Assembly: GCF_001855555.1 (NCBI RefSeq)
Contig: NZ_MKCT01000083.1
Location: 1-64,000 of the forward strand
Length of the DNA: 64,000 nt
From: Chromobacterium sphagni
GTDB lineage: Bacteria > Pseudomonadota > Gammaproteobacteria > Burkholderiales > Chromobacteriaceae
Direction of reading: 5' to 3'
Under the pieces are notes generated by a model. The model searched no databases. It had not been told where the DNA came from and saw only the letters and a program-made list of their open reading frames with translations. A program made the position numbers and the translations under genes. Positions 42,021-53,964 of this stretch are shown here, piece by piece. How positions within the stretch are numbered: the stretch's first letter is position 1; the number at the start of each line of letters is the position of its first letter.

Positions 42021-43597
42021 ATCTACTCAACCCCGCCAACCGCTGGCTCCGCCTCAAACGGCGCGACGGCAGCGTGTCGCCGGGCAGCGTCTATGGCGTG
42101 GCGGACCCGGAGGTGGTGGATGTGCTGGCGCCGCGCGCGGATTTCCGCGGCGCCTTGTACCAGCTGCTGATCGGCCTGCTGCAAACGGCGGCACCACCGG
42201 GCAATCTGAATGACTGGCTGGGTTATTGGAACGAAGCGCCTAGCGCGGCGGAGTTGGAGATTTGGCTTGCGCCGCTCAAGCCAGCGTTCGAACTGATAGG
42301 CGATACCGCCTTCATGCAGGACCGGGACCCGTTGCAGGACGGCAATGTCAAGAGCACGGCCGAGTTGCTGATAGACACCGGCTCCGACTCCAACCTGTTT
42401 TTCAACAAGCTAGCCGATTGGCAGGGCTTGTGCGCAGGCTGTGCGGCGCAGGCCTTGTTTGCCTTGCAGATCAACGCGCCCGGCGGCGGGGTGGGCCACC
42501 GCACCTCATTAAGAGGTGGCGGGCCGCTGACCACGCTGGTGCTGCCGAAGGATGCCGACGCCTCGCTGTGGCGCAAGCTGTGGCTGAACGTGCTGCCGTT
42601 GGACGGGGAAGGTGCCGACTGGCGAGCTGAGCCGCCGCTGTCCGCCAAGCTGCCGTGGTTGGCGGCTACCCGCGTCAGCGACAAGAGCGGGGTGGAGACG
42701 CTGCCGGAAGACGTGCATCCCGCTCAGGCTTACTGGAGCATGCCGCGTCGCATCCGGCTGGACGTGGACGATGTGGCCGCCGGAGTGTGCGAGGTCTGCG
42801 GCGAGACGCACGATACGCTGTACCGCCAGTACCGTACCCGCAATTACGGCGTCAACTACGCCGGCCCTTGGCAGCACCCGCTGACGCCATATCTATTCGA
42901 TGCCAAAGACCCGTCCAAACCGCCGCTGTCGGCTAAGGGCGCGCGCGCGGCCGGCGGTTACCGCCATTGGCTGAGCCTGACGCTGGGCGAAAATGACAAC
43001 GAGAAGGTGGCGCGGGTGGCGCGGGATTTCAACCGCATCGGCGGCAAGGCCGACAGGCTGAAGCTGCGCGGCGATGCGCGGCTGTGGTGTTTCGGCTACC
43101 AGATGGACAATATGAAGGCCGAGGCCTGGCGCGACGCCACGCTGCCGCTGTTCCGCTTGCAAAGCGGAGACGAGCGCCATTTCGGCGAGGCCGCGCGCCA
43201 ACTGCTGGAAGTGGCCAGACAGAGCTCGCTGATGCTGGGCGAGCAGGTTAAGAAGGCCCGCAATATGGACAAGAAGGAGCCCGCAGTCGAGCAGAGCTTC
43301 TGGCAGCGCAGCGAGGCGCTGTTCTATCAGGCGGTGGAGGGGTTGGCCAAGGCGCCGCAGCTCGACGCTGCCGCGCAGGCGCAGGTGTTTGCCGCCTGGT
43401 TGCCGCCGCTGCGCCGGCTGGTGTCGGATTTGTTCGACTACTGGGTGCTATGCGCGCCGATAGAGGAAATGGACATGCCCAAGGTGGTGGCGGCGCGTGC
43501 CGATTTGCGGCGGGGCCTGTGGTGGTCCAAGCATCACAAAGCGATGGGCGAGCTGATCGCCCGTTATCAGGGGGAAAGCGATGAAGCTATTGCTTGA
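42017..43597 (+). CDS. casA: Cse1/CasA (Cas8e), Cascade large subunit
   Basis: A 526-residue Cas8e that recognises the PAM and recruits Cas3. The N-terminal YQLLIGLLQTAAPP and WLAPLKPAFELIGDTAFMQDRD segments match the family, as do NLFFNKLADWQGLCAGCAAQALFALQINAPGGG in the centre and the C-terminal helical bundle (FWQRSEALFYQAVEGL). VCEVCGE suggests a zinc-binding turn. ATG 42017 follows GAGGAGACGGA and overlaps the small membrane protein stop. Its end overlaps cse2 by 17 bases. Confidence 0.95.
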   Translation: MNLLNPANRWLRLKRRDGSVSPGSVYGVADPEVVDVLAPRADFRGALYQLLIGLLQTAAPPGNLNDWLGYWNEAPSAAELEIWLAPLKPAFELIGDTAFMQDRDPLQDGNVKSTAELLIDTGSDSNLFFNKLADWQGLCAGCAAQALFALQINAPGGGVGHRTSLRGGGPLTTLVLPKDADASLWRKLWLNVLPLDGEGADWRAEPPLSAKLPWLAATRVSDKSGVETLPEDVHPAQAYWSMPRRIRLDVDDVAAGVCEVCGETHDTLYRQYRTRNYGVNYAGPWQHPLTPYLFDAKDPSKPPLSAKGARAAGGYRHWLSLTLGENDNEKVARVARDFNRIGGKADRLKLRGDARLWCFGYQMDNMKAEAWRDATLPLFRLQSGDERHFGEAARQLLEVARQSSLMLGEQVKKARNMDKKEPAVEQSFWQRSEALFYQAVEGLAKAPQLDAAAQAQVFAAWLPPLRRLVSDLFDYWVLCAPIEEMDMPKVVAARADLRRGLWWSKHHKAMGELIARYQGESDEAIA

Positions 43598-44168
43598 TAA
43601 GACTGGCCGGGAGGCCTTGGCCAAAACGGTGGTGCAGTGGCGGCTGGCGCTGGATCCGAGCGATGAAGAAAAACATGGTCCGTTCGCCATGCTGAAACGG
43701 GCCGACCGCGCTCAGCTGCGGCGCTGTGAAACCCCGGACGACGTGCTGTTGCAGTCCGCCTTTCATCGGCTGATGCAAGAGCTGCAACGCCAGCAGCTGG
43801 CGGTGAGGGCGGATGAACTGGCGTTGGCCGTTGGCGTGGCGGCGCATGCCCAGCATGCGCCAGGCAAGGCGTTTGCCCGCAGCCTGGGCCGTAAAAACGA
43901 TTCCGGCCGTGCGGCGATGAGCGAGCTGCGTTTCCGCCAGCTGCAAACCTGCCGCGACGAAGCCAGCTTTTTCCGTCAGGCGCGCCGCGCGGTTGACCTG
44001 CTGGGCGGCGAGGTCGATGTAGGCAAGCTGGCGGTGGACCTGTTGCAGTGGGCGCGCGAATTCCGCCAGCCGGACGCTGCCCTGCCGCCGACAGAACGAT
44101 TGAAACTGCGCTGGGCCACCGATTATTACCAGGAATCCCTGCGCGACGCAGATCAAGAACCCGCCTGA
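43581..44168 (+). CDS. casB: Cse2/CasB, Cascade small subunit
   Basis: A 195-residue Cse2, the dimeric inner subunit of Cascade that holds the non-target strand. It is all helical (GPFAMLKRADRAQLRRCETPDDVLLQSAFHRLM; SELRFRQLQTCRDEASFFRQARRAVDLL), with the family's basic residues. The gene overlaps cse1 and is followed 20 bases on by cas7. Confidence 0.95.
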   Translation: MKLLLDKTGREALAKTVVQWRLALDPSDEEKHGPFAMLKRADRAQLRRCETPDDVLLQSAFHRLMQELQRQQLAVRADELALAVGVAAHAQHAPGKAFARSLGRKNDSGRAAMSELRFRQLQTCRDEASFFRQARRAVDLLGGEVDVGKLAVDLLQWAREFRQPDAALPPTERLKLRWATDYYQESLRDADQEPA

Positions 44169-44188
44169 TTGCTATTTGGAGACAAAAC

Positions 44189-45283
44189 ATGAGCCGTTTC
44201 ATCCAGCTGCACACCCTGATTTCCTATCCGCCGGCCAATCTGAACCGCGACGATCTGGGCCGACCCAAGACTGCGATGATGGGCGGCGTCGAGCGTCTGC
44301 GCGTGTCGTCGCAAAGCCTGAAGCGCGCTTGGCGCACCTCCGAGTTGTTCGAGCAAAAGCTGTTCAGCAAGGTGGGCCAGAGCGAGGGCGCGCTGGGCAC
44401 ACGCACCAAACATCTGGGCGTGGAGGTGCATGAAAAGTTGAAGGCTGCGGGTTTCACGGAAAAGCTGGCTGGTGAGTATGCCAACGAAATCTCCAAGGTG
44501 TACGGCGCGCTGAAGAAGGACAAGCCTTACGAGATTGAGCAACTGGTGCATGTTTCGGCGGAAGAGAAGGCATCGCTGGACAAGCTGGTGGCCAAGCTGA
44601 TCGCCGACAAGCGCGCGCCGGAAAAAGAGGAACTGGACGCGCTGCTGCACAAGCAACAGGCGGCGGACATCGCCATGTTCGGCCGCATGCTGGCCAGCAA
44701 GACCGAGCACAATGTGGAGGCGGCGGTGCAGGTGGCGCACGCGCTGGGCATCCACGCCACGGCGGTGGAGGATGACTACTTCACGGCAGTGGATGATCTG
44801 AACGATAGCGAGTTGGTCAAGCTGCATCGCCGCGAGAAGGGCAAGGAGGTTGATACTGGGGCGGGGCATGTGGGCGAAAGCGCCTTCGCCGCCGCCGTGT
44901 TCTACCAATACATCTGCATAGATCGTGAACTGCTGCTGCAAAACCTGGGCGGCGACCACGCGCTGGCGCAGCGCGCCATCGCCGCCTTGATCGAGGCCGC
45001 CTTGACGGTGGCGCCGGGCGGCAAGCAGAACAGCTACGCTAGCCGCGCTTACGCCCACTATGCGCTGGCCGAACGCGGCGACCGCCAGCCGCGCAGCCTG
45101 TCGCTGGCCTTTCTCAAGCCGCTGGGCGGGAGCGATTATGCTATCGGCGGCATCGCGGCGCTGACGTCGGTGCGGGAGAATATGGACAAGGTGTACGGCG
45201 CCTGCGCCGATAGCCGCTACGAGCTAGACGTGATCAAGGGCGAGGGCAGCCTGCAAGCGTTGCTGGCTTTTGCCGCGGAGTAG
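44189..45283 (+). CDS. casC: Cas7e/CasC, Cascade backbone
   Basis: A 364-residue Cas7e that polymerises along the crRNA. RFIQLHTLISYPPANLNRDDLGRPKTAMMGG is the family start, and RVSSQSLKRAWRTS and GDRQPRSLSLAFLKPL are conserved. ATG 44189 has TTGGAGAC upstream; the longer ORF to 44048 overlaps cse2 and is not used. Cas5 follows four bases later. Confidence 0.97.
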   Translation: MSRFIQLHTLISYPPANLNRDDLGRPKTAMMGGVERLRVSSQSLKRAWRTSELFEQKLFSKVGQSEGALGTRTKHLGVEVHEKLKAAGFTEKLAGEYANEISKVYGALKKDKPYEIEQLVHVSAEEKASLDKLVAKLIADKRAPEKEELDALLHKQQAADIAMFGRMLASKTEHNVEAAVQVAHALGIHATAVEDDYFTAVDDLNDSELVKLHRREKGKEVDTGAGHVGESAFAAAVFYQYICIDRELLLQNLGGDHALAQRAIAALIEAALTVAPGGKQNSYASRAYAHYALAERGDRQPRSLSLAFLKPLGGSDYAIGGIAALTSVRENMDKVYGACADSRYELDVIKGEGSLQALLAFAAE

Positions 45284-45287
45284 GGCC

Positions 45288-46049
45288 ATGCGTGAGTATC
45301 TGGTTTTCCGGCTGTACGGCCCGATGGCAAGCTGGGGCGAGCTAGCGGTGGGCGAGCAGCGCATCAGCGCCGACCACCCGTCCCGCTCCGCGCTGCTGGG
45401 CCTGCTGGGCGCAGCGTTGGGGGCGAGGAGGGACGACGAAGCCAGCCAGCAGGCCTTGAGCCGCGGCTACCGTTTCGGCATCAAGCTGATCGCTGCTGGC
45501 ATGCCGCTGCGCGACTACCACACCGTGCAGTGGCCGGACATTCCCAAGAAGTTTGCCTACCGCACCCGCCGCCAGGAGGTGCGTGACAAGGAAAAGCTGA
45601 ACACTATTCTCACCAGCCGCGAATACCGCAGCGATAGCTTGAGCGTGGTGGCGGTGGAGGCCGCGCCGGATGCGCCGCATGGCTTGCCTGCGTTGGCGGA
45701 AGCGTTGGCTTCTCCGGTGTTCATGCCTTATCTCGGCCGCAAGTCCTGCCCGCTGGCTTTGCCGTTGGGCCCGCGCATCGCAGGTTTCGACACGCTGAAG
45801 CAGGCATTGGACAGCCGCGACGGCGAACCGCTGGTGTCCGCTGTCGATGTCGATGGCGACGAGCCGTTGGCGGTTGATATCGATCTCAATGAGGACAGGC
45901 AGGCGCGTTATTTCTGGGACGAGGCGATGGCGGATGTAGGCATGGAGGCCACACTGCAACTGACGCGGCACGACCAGCCGCTGTCGCGCCGGCGCTGGCA
46001 GTTCGAGCCGCGCCGCGAACTGGCTTATCTGGCGGGAGGCAAGCTATGA
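45288..46049 (+). CDS. casD: Cas5e/CasD, Cascade 5'-handle subunit
   Basis: A 253-residue Cas5e that caps the 5' handle of the crRNA. YLVFRLYGPMASWGELAVGEQRISADHPSRSALLGLLGAALG is the RAMP N-terminal signature, and PYLGRKSCPLALPLGPRI is also typical. ATG 45288 follows the cas7 stop; the stop overlaps cas6e (ATGA). Confidence 0.96.
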   Translation: MREYLVFRLYGPMASWGELAVGEQRISADHPSRSALLGLLGAALGARRDDEASQQALSRGYRFGIKLIAAGMPLRDYHTVQWPDIPKKFAYRTRRQEVRDKEKLNTILTSREYRSDSLSVVAVEAAPDAPHGLPALAEALASPVFMPYLGRKSCPLALPLGPRIAGFDTLKQALDSRDGEPLVSAVDVDGDEPLAVDIDLNEDRQARYFWDEAMADVGMEATLQLTRHDQPLSRRRWQFEPRRELAYLAGGKL

Positions 46050-46746
46050 GCCATTATCTGTCCCGCATCACGATTCAGGCCTCTGCGGCCGCCTGCGAAT
46101 CGGACGTGATGATTGCCGGCAATGCCTATCGCGACCACCGGTTGATGTGGAAGCTATTTCCGGATGCGCCGGACGCCAAGCGCGATTTCCTGTTCCGCGC
46201 GGAGCAGGGCGCCAATGGCCATCTGCTGTACTACCTGCTGTCGGAGCGGCCGCCGCAAGCCTGGCATCCGGCAGTGAGGGTGGAAAGCAAGCCTTACCAG
46301 CCTCGGTTGGAATCCGGCGAATGGGTGCATTTCAGCCTGCGCGCTAATCCGGTGGTGGCTAAGCCCAAGGACAAGGGACAGCGCAGCCAGCGCCATGATG
46401 TATTGATGGCGGCCAAGACCGAGGCGAAAGCCAAAGGCTTGTCGCCGGAAGCCATGCAGACGGCGATGACCGGAGCCGCGCTGGATTGGCTCATCCGGCG
46501 CGCTGCGGCCTGGGGGCTGACGATTGACGAGGACGAAGTACAGGTGGATGCCTATTTCCAGCATGTGCTCCATAGCAAGGGCCGCCGCATGCGTTTCTCC
46601 TCGGTAGACTATCAGGGAATGGCCAGGGTGGCGGATGGCGACAAGTTGGCGCGCGCGTTGTTGGGTCAGCCCGCCGCCGAGCCGCACTCCAGCCTGGGAC
46701 ACGCGCTGGGCTTCGGCTGCGGCCTGCTCTTGGTGAAACGGCTGCC

Positions 46747-46750
<4 letters not shown>
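46046..46750 (+). CDS. casE: Cas6e/CasE, crRNA-processing endonuclease
   Basis: A 234-residue Cas6e that cuts the repeat hairpin and stays on the crRNA 3' end. The conserved AYRDHRLMWKLFPD has the likely catalytic histidine (His31), and SVDYQGMARVADGDKLARALLGQ with the glycine-rich AHSLGHALGFGCGLLLVK-like end (SSLGHALGFGCGLLLV) is typical. Both ends overlap neighbours by four bases. Confidence 0.96.
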
Positions 46751-47950
<1,200 letters not shown>

Positions 47951-48049
47951 TCCGCTTTTCACCCTGCCGAAGGCTGGTTTGGCTCTTTAAAAATCGGTAG
48001 ATTTTATCGCGCTATTTTTGTTTTTAAAAATCAATTACTTGAGATTGGT
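47951..48049 (+). promoter_or_regulatory. leader of CRISPR array 2 with perfect IHF consensus
   Basis: AT-rich DNA between cas2 and the first repeat. AATCAATTACTTG (48029-48041) matches the IHF consensus WATCAANNNNTTR and lies nine bases before the repeat, as in array 1. IHF bends the leader for Cas1-Cas2 in type I-E systems. Confidence 0.8.
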
Positions 48050-51000
48050 GTGTTCCCCACGTGCGTGGGGATGAACCGCCCCGGCGGGCGGGGCTCTTTG
48101 TTGTTGCGTTGTGTTCCCCACGTGCGTGGGGATGAACCGTAGTTAAAAACCTTGACGTGATTATAGCGGCTGGTGTTCCCCACGTGCGTGGGGATGAACC
48201 GTTGGCTTCAGCACACGCGAGACCTCGGCCAGCGTGTTCCCCACGTGCGTGGGGATGAACCGGTAAAAATACGTAGTTTGGCGGACTTTTTATCGTGTTC
48301 CCCACGTGCGTGGGGATGAACCGACAAGCCCATTGCGCGTCATACCCCAGCGCGGGTGTTCCCCACGTGCGTGGGGATGAACCGGACGGTTGGCCGTCAG
48401 GTTGTCTACCAGTTGCGTGTTCCCCACGTGCGTGGGGATGAACCGTGGGCGAGGCCGGCGAGTTCGAAATCGGCGTGGTGTTCCCCACGTGCGTGGGGAT
48501 GAACCGATGAAGAAAGAATCCCTCAGGACTGCGATGGAGTGTTCCCCACGTGCGTGGGGATGAACCGCTCATGGCTGACCTCATCTGCCCGCACTGCGGG
48601 TGTTCCCCACGTGCGTGGGGATGAACCGGCCTTATGACCGTCGTGGTGGCTCACCTCGTTGTGTTCCCCACGTGCGTGGGGATGAACCGCAGTCTAATAT
48701 GGCCGTTGGGATGCCGGCCATGTGTTCCCCACGTGCGTGGGGATGAACCTACTGAAAGCGGCGGACGCGGAGGAGGTCCGCGGTGTTCCCCACGTGCGTG
48801 GGGATGAACCGTCACGCTAAGAACCCAAACGCACACCACAAAGGTGTTCCCCACGTGCGTGGGGATGAACCGATCATCATGGACCCCTTGACACAGGCGC
48901 GTTCGTGTTCCCCACGTGCGTGGGGATGAACCGGGTCAGGACTTCGACGTCGGCTACCAGCTCAGGTGTTCCCCACGTGCGTGGGGATGAACCGCCGCGT
49001 TGCGCGAACTGGAGAGGAACCAAATAGTGTTCCCCACGTGCGTGGGGATGAACCTTGATCCTGAGCGCTTGGGACAGCACGGTGCCTGTGTTCCCCACGT
49101 GCGTGGGGATGAACCGCAAAATGACCTACCAAATCGGATTCGACAACAGTGTTCCCCACGTGCGTGGGGATGAACCGGAGAAATGACATGAGCGATGGAC
49201 AGGGCCATAGTGTTCCCCACGTGCGTGGGGATGAACCGAACGACTTGTGTTCCTTCGACAGCTTGCAGTCGTGTTCCCCACGTGCGTGGGGATGAACCGG
49301 CGTGGCTGAAGAATACGCATCCGCACCGATTGTGTTCCCCACGTGCGTGGGGATGAACCGGCTTATACCGTTTTATTTCCGGATAATACTCCGTGTTCCC
49401 CACGTGCGTGGGGATGAACCCGGCCAACCTGCAATGCGGCGTAATGTACGTAAGTGTTCCCCACGTGCGTGGGGATGAACCGGTGGCTCGCACCGGCTGG
49501 AACGGCAAAGGGATGTGTTCCCCACGTGCGTGGGGATGAACCGGGTCTAGACAGCATTTCTTCTTCCAACCTGTTGTGTTCCCCACGTGCGTGGGGATGA
49601 ACCGCGCAGCTGACTGCCATGGCTGAGCTGATGCGGGTGTTCCCCACGTGCGTGGGGATGAACCGGCGCGCGAGCCCTACGATTTGATCGTGATGGAGTG
49701 TTCCCCACGTGCGTGGGGATGAACCGGTTATTGAGATATCGCCGCTGGCCTGCCCGGAGTGTTCCCCACGTGCGTGGGGATGAACCGCTCGCCTTTAGAC
49801 CTCCTGGCCACCCCGGGCGGTGTTCCCCACGTGCGTGGGGATGAACCGAACCACCACTTATCTAGCTGGTACATCCCGGAGTGTTCCCCACGTGCGTGGG
49901 GATGAACCGACCCCGCGCTGCTGCTCCAGCTGATGAAGGGCGTGTTCCCCACGTGCGTGGGGATGAACCGCTGGCGAACCGGATCGCAAAGAAGCAGCAG
50001 CAGTGTTCCCCACGTGCGTGGGGATGAACCGCCAGGCGAAACCGGAGCGGCAGGCGCACCTGGGTGTTCCCCACGTGCGTGGGGATGAACCGTGCCGTGT
50101 GATACCTCCGGCATCATGGGCTGGGTGTTCCCCACGTGCGTGGGGATGAACCGAAACTGCCCAATAGAAGGATTTCAGAGGCCAAGTGTTCCCCACGTGC
50201 GTGGGGATGAACCGTTTTGGCTCACGGTATATGGCCCCGATCCGCTGTGTTCCCCACGTGCGTGGGGATGAACCAAGAGCGTCAGGACATGCTGGCTGCT
50301 TTCAAGGGTGTTCCCCACGTGCGTGGGGATGAACCGGCCTGAATTTGTCGGGCGCGCAGGGTAAAGCTGTGTTCCCCACGTGCGTGGGGATGAACCGGAA
50401 ATCTCCTATTAATCGGTAACGGAGCCGCCGTGTTCCCCACGTGCGTGGGGATGAACCGGGCATGGACGTTAAGTCTATGATGGCTCGTGCGTGTTCCCCA
50501 CGTGCGTGGGGATGAACCGGCCCAGGCGTCGCAGCCTCGGCCGCCGCGCGCGTGTTCCCCACGTGCGTGGGGATGAACCGTGCAAGGTGCCGATGCCCGC
50601 GCCGTCTCCCTGGTGTTCCCCACGTGCGTGGGGATGAACCGTCCGGAATGATCACGCCCACGAGTGGTCCAGGGTGTTCCCCACGTGCGTGGGGATGAAC
50701 CGTCAGCGTTGTCGAATACCAGGACGGTGCAGACGTGTTCCCCACGTGCGTGGGGATGAACCGGGTGATAGAACGTCAGTGATTCCGCCAAAAGTGTGTT
50801 CCCCACGTGCGTGGGGATGAACCGTCGCTGCCGGGCGACCAGGTGCTGCAGGCGCTGTGTTCCCCACGTGCGTGGGGATGAACCGCCAGTTGGCATCGTC
50901 GAACGCCCGCATCTGGAGTGTTCCCCACGTGCGTGGGGATGAACCGGCGTATGCCTCCACGCTCCAAGTAACCCCATGGTGTTCCCCACGTGCGTGGGGA

Positions 51001-52105
51001 TGAACCGGGCATCTCATTTTCCCGGCCGATGAGGCCGCGGTGTTCCCCACGTGCGTGGGGATGAACCGAGAATCCGAACTCCAAGAGCGCGCAAAAGGCG
51101 GTGTTCCCCACGTGCGTGGGGATGAACCGATAAACGACAGAAACAGCGCAAATTTCAACGCGTGTTCCCCACGTGCGTGGGGATGAACCGGCCTGCTGCC
51201 AGGGGGGATGTGATTCCGCCGGGTGTTCCCCACGTGCGTGGGGATGAACCGCCAAAGCTGAGGAGGAAAACCATGGACTACTCGTGTTCCCCACGTGCGT
51301 GGGGATGAACCGCAGCTGGGCGCGCAAGCGCTAAACGCAGTCAGGTGTTCCCCACGTGCGTGGGGATGAACCAGTGTCGAAATCGTCGTCGACCAAATGG
51401 TTGACGTGTTCCCCACGTGCGTGGGGATGAACCGGCCGCGACGACATTGGATGAGGCTTACCCCGAGTGTTCCCCACGTGCGTGGGGATGAACCGATCGA
51501 ACAAGGCCGGCAAACTCATGCTTTTCAGTGTTCCCCACGTGCGTGGGGATGAACCGGAAATGAGCTATCCCTGCATCGCAGACTTGATGTGTTCCCCACG
51601 TGCGTGGGGATGAACCGGTGCGCACGTCATCCCAGATCGGGAAACGCGGGTGTTCCCCACGTGCGTGGGGATGAACCGGGCGATCTGGGTTTACGCGCTC
51701 GGCCACGTCGGTGTTCCCCACGTGCGTGGGGATGAACCGCGTTCCGGGCAGGCTCTGGCCCTCCACCTGGCGTGTTCCCCACGTGCGTGGGGATGAACCG
51801 AAACTTCTAGAATGGGAGCGGCAGAAATTCGAGTGTTCCCCACGTGCGTGGGGATGAACCGGGATTGGCAACGGATCGCAGCCGCCTGCCAACGTGTTCC
51901 CCACGTGCGTGGGGATGAACCGCCGCCCGGTACGGATTGTCAGGCGTTTTTTAAGTGTTCCCCACGTGCGTGGGGATGAACCGGCTGTTTTGATGAATAG
52001 GCCTTTTGCCTGATCGTGTTCCCCACGTGCGTGGGGATGAACCGGCTCGCAAGCGTTCCCAGGAATGGCTGGCCACGTGTTCCCCACGTGCGTGGGGATG
52101 AGCAG
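48050..52105 (+). CRISPR. CRISPR array 2, type I-E, 67 repeats and 66 spacers
   Basis: Same 29-nt repeat as array 1 and same orientation. The first repeat is at 48050 and the last at 52077. The distance is 66 periods of 61 nt plus one base, because spacer 2 (48140-48172) is 33 nt; the others I checked are 32. The terminal repeat ends GGATGAGCAG instead of GGATGAACCG, marking the old end. The near-perfect repeats and 66 spacers suggest a long-lived, working array. Spacer 43 overlaps in sequence with spacer 3 of array 1. Confidence 0.99.
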
Positions 52106-52242
52106 GCTTCGGAACAGTTCGCGCTGCCCTTTCTCGCTAACCCCTTTTCCGTCAGGGGAGGTAGGCCTGTCCAAGCGGTTTTGCTGGGCGGCGCCAGCAG
52201 CGCGCGGTCTTGCTGGCGGTTTGCTGGCGCCGTGGGCCGGCC

Positions 52243-52428
52243 TTATTTGTCGGCGTACAGCGTGCCGGCCTTGGCCCAGTTTTCGCGCGATACTTCGTTG
52301 ATCAGGATGTCCACGCTTTCCGGCGGGCAGCCCAGGGTTTCCACCATGACGCGGGTGGCTTCGCTCGCGAAGGCGCGTTTTTGTTCCGGGGTGCGGCCGG
52401 GTTGCAGTTCCAGGTGCAGGATGGGCAT
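52243..52428 (-). CDS. 4-oxalocrotonate tautomerase family protein
   Basis: A 61-residue tautomerase. After removal of Met the catalytic Pro1 is exposed (MPILHLELQPGRTPEQKRAF). SVDILINEVSRENWAKAG is the conserved C-terminal part. Family members convert enol and keto acids and are often linked to aromatic catabolism, but no such pathway is next to it. It is divergent from the LysR gene, which may control it. GGAGAATTGTC precedes the ATG. Confidence 0.88.
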   Translation of the reverse strand: MPILHLELQPGRTPEQKRAFASEATRVMVETLGCPPESVDILINEVSRENWAKAGTLYADK

Positions 52429-52547
52429 GACAATTCTCCAGTGGGCGGCGCCGCGAAGCGGGTGCCGATGAGGCCAGTATCATCCAGCGCGCGCCGCCGA
52501 TAAATATGCCATGATTTGATACATTCCAAACCTATGGGTTGTTAATC

Positions 52548-53450
52548 ATGGACAAGCTGGCCAGCATGGCGATGTTTGTGCGGGTGGTGGAAAGCGGCAG
52601 CTTCGCGGCCGCGGCGGAGGCCAGCCAGGTTTCGGCTACCATGGCGGCCAAGCACATCCGTGTCATCGAGCAGCGCTTGGGCGCGCGTTTGCTGCACCGA
52701 ACCACCCGACGGCAGCAGCTTACCGAAGTGGGGCGGCTGTACTACGAGCGCTGCAAGCATGTGTTGGCGGAAGTGGAGCTGGCGGAGTCCAGCGCGCTGG
52801 AGCTGCAGGCCAGTCCGCGCGGCCGCTTGCGGTTGATCGCGCCGGTCAGCTTCGGCAGCCACAGCCTGGTGCCGGCGCTGACCGACTATCTGGCGAGCTA
52901 TCCGGAAGTCGGCGTCGATCTCACGCTGGACAACCGCGCGCCGGACCTGATCAACGAAGGGTATGAGCTGGGCATCGTGATCGGCGAGGTTGGCGATGCC
53001 GGCCTGGTGGCGCGGCCGTTGCAGCCTTATCGCCGGCTACTGGCCGCCGCGCCCGCCTATCTGGAACAGCATGGCCATCCAGGCCATCCGGAACAGCTGA
53101 GCGGGCACGCCTGCCTGGGAATGTCGTATTGGCGGCGCTATGACCGCTGGCATCTGCTGGGGCCGGGCGGCGAAAATTGCACGGTGTCGGTGCAAGGGCC
53201 TTTCACCGCCAACCAAGGCAATGCCCTGCGCATCGCCGCCCTGCACGGCATGGGGATTGTGCTGCAGCCGGAGGCCATCCTGGCCGACGACCTGGCCGCC
53301 GGTCGTTTGCTGCCGGTGCTGCCGGAGTGGTCGTTCCGGACCACCCCGATGCATCTGGTCTATGCGCAAGACCGGCGCCCCACCGCCAAGCTGCGCAGCG
53401 TGGTGGATTTCCTGCTGCGGCGCTTCGGCGCGGATGGTCCCCTCGGCTAA
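52548..53450 (+). CDS. LysR-family transcriptional regulator
   Basis: A 300-residue regulator. The N-terminal winged helix reads MAMFVRVVESGSFAAAAEASQVSATMAAKHIRVIEQRLGARLLHRTTRR; the substrate-binding domain follows (GRLRLIAPVSFGSHSLVPALTDYLASYPEVGVDLTL). The AMFVRVVE and HRTTRR style puts it with the AaeR/DsdC-like LTTR group that uses one HTH and an effector domain. It is divergent from the tautomerase gene, its likely target. ATG 52548 is chosen over the upstream one as it starts the conserved DKLASMAMF. Confidence 0.9.
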   Translation: MDKLASMAMFVRVVESGSFAAAAEASQVSATMAAKHIRVIEQRLGARLLHRTTRRQQLTEVGRLYYERCKHVLAEVELAESSALELQASPRGRLRLIAPVSFGSHSLVPALTDYLASYPEVGVDLTLDNRAPDLINEGYELGIVIGEVGDAGLVARPLQPYRRLLAAAPAYLEQHGHPGHPEQLSGHACLGMSYWRRYDRWHLLGPGGENCTVSVQGPFTANQGNALRIAALHGMGIVLQPEAILADDLAAGRLLPVLPEWSFRTTPMHLVYAQDRRPTAKLRSVVDFLLRRFGADGPLG

Positions 53451-53463
53451 GGCTGCGAGCGGT

Positions 53464-53964
53464 TTATCCAGCGGTTTGCGCTAGATGTTGCACCAGCCGC
53501 AGCGTCAGGCTGGCGCGGGCGGCGTTGGCCGGCCATACCGCGTAGACCCCCAGCGCCGCCGCTCGCCAGCCGGGCAGCGGCTCCACCAGCAGGCCGGCGG
53601 CCAGCTCGTTTTCCACCAGGAAGGCCGGGGGCGTGGCGAGGCCGGCACCGGCGATGGCCAGCTGGCAGGCGGCGTCTATGCTGTTGACGGTGAGGAGAGG
53701 CCGGAAGGCGAAGGCGTTTTCCTCGCCGGCGGCGTTGACCAGCGTCTTGCGCCCTGGCCGCATGCGTATGCCCAGCCAGGGCCAGCGCGGCCGGGCTTTC
53801 AGCTCCTCCAGCAGGGCCTGCCCGTCCGCCATCAAGCTGGGCTGGCCGGCGCAAGGACAGCGCTGGGCGTGATGTGGGTCGACGCCATTGCGGCGCGTAT
53901 GCCGCCATTTTCCAGCTGGATGCCGACACCAGGTTGGCGCCGGCATTCGGGGAAGCCGGGTCAC
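53464..53964 (-). pseudogene. truncated LysR regulator remnant
   Basis: The frame from about 53820 to 53464 reads as the C-terminal effector domain of a LysR protein (KTLVNAAGEENAFAFRPLLTVNSIDAACQLAIAGAGLATPPAFLVENEL, ending LTLRLVQHLAQTAG). Upstream, related sequence continues in other frames (GVGIQLENGGIRAAMAS; AVLAPASPA, then a stop), showing frameshifts. The winged-helix half is missing: the galM stop lies at 53965. It is a decayed gene, not a working regulator. Confidence 0.7.
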
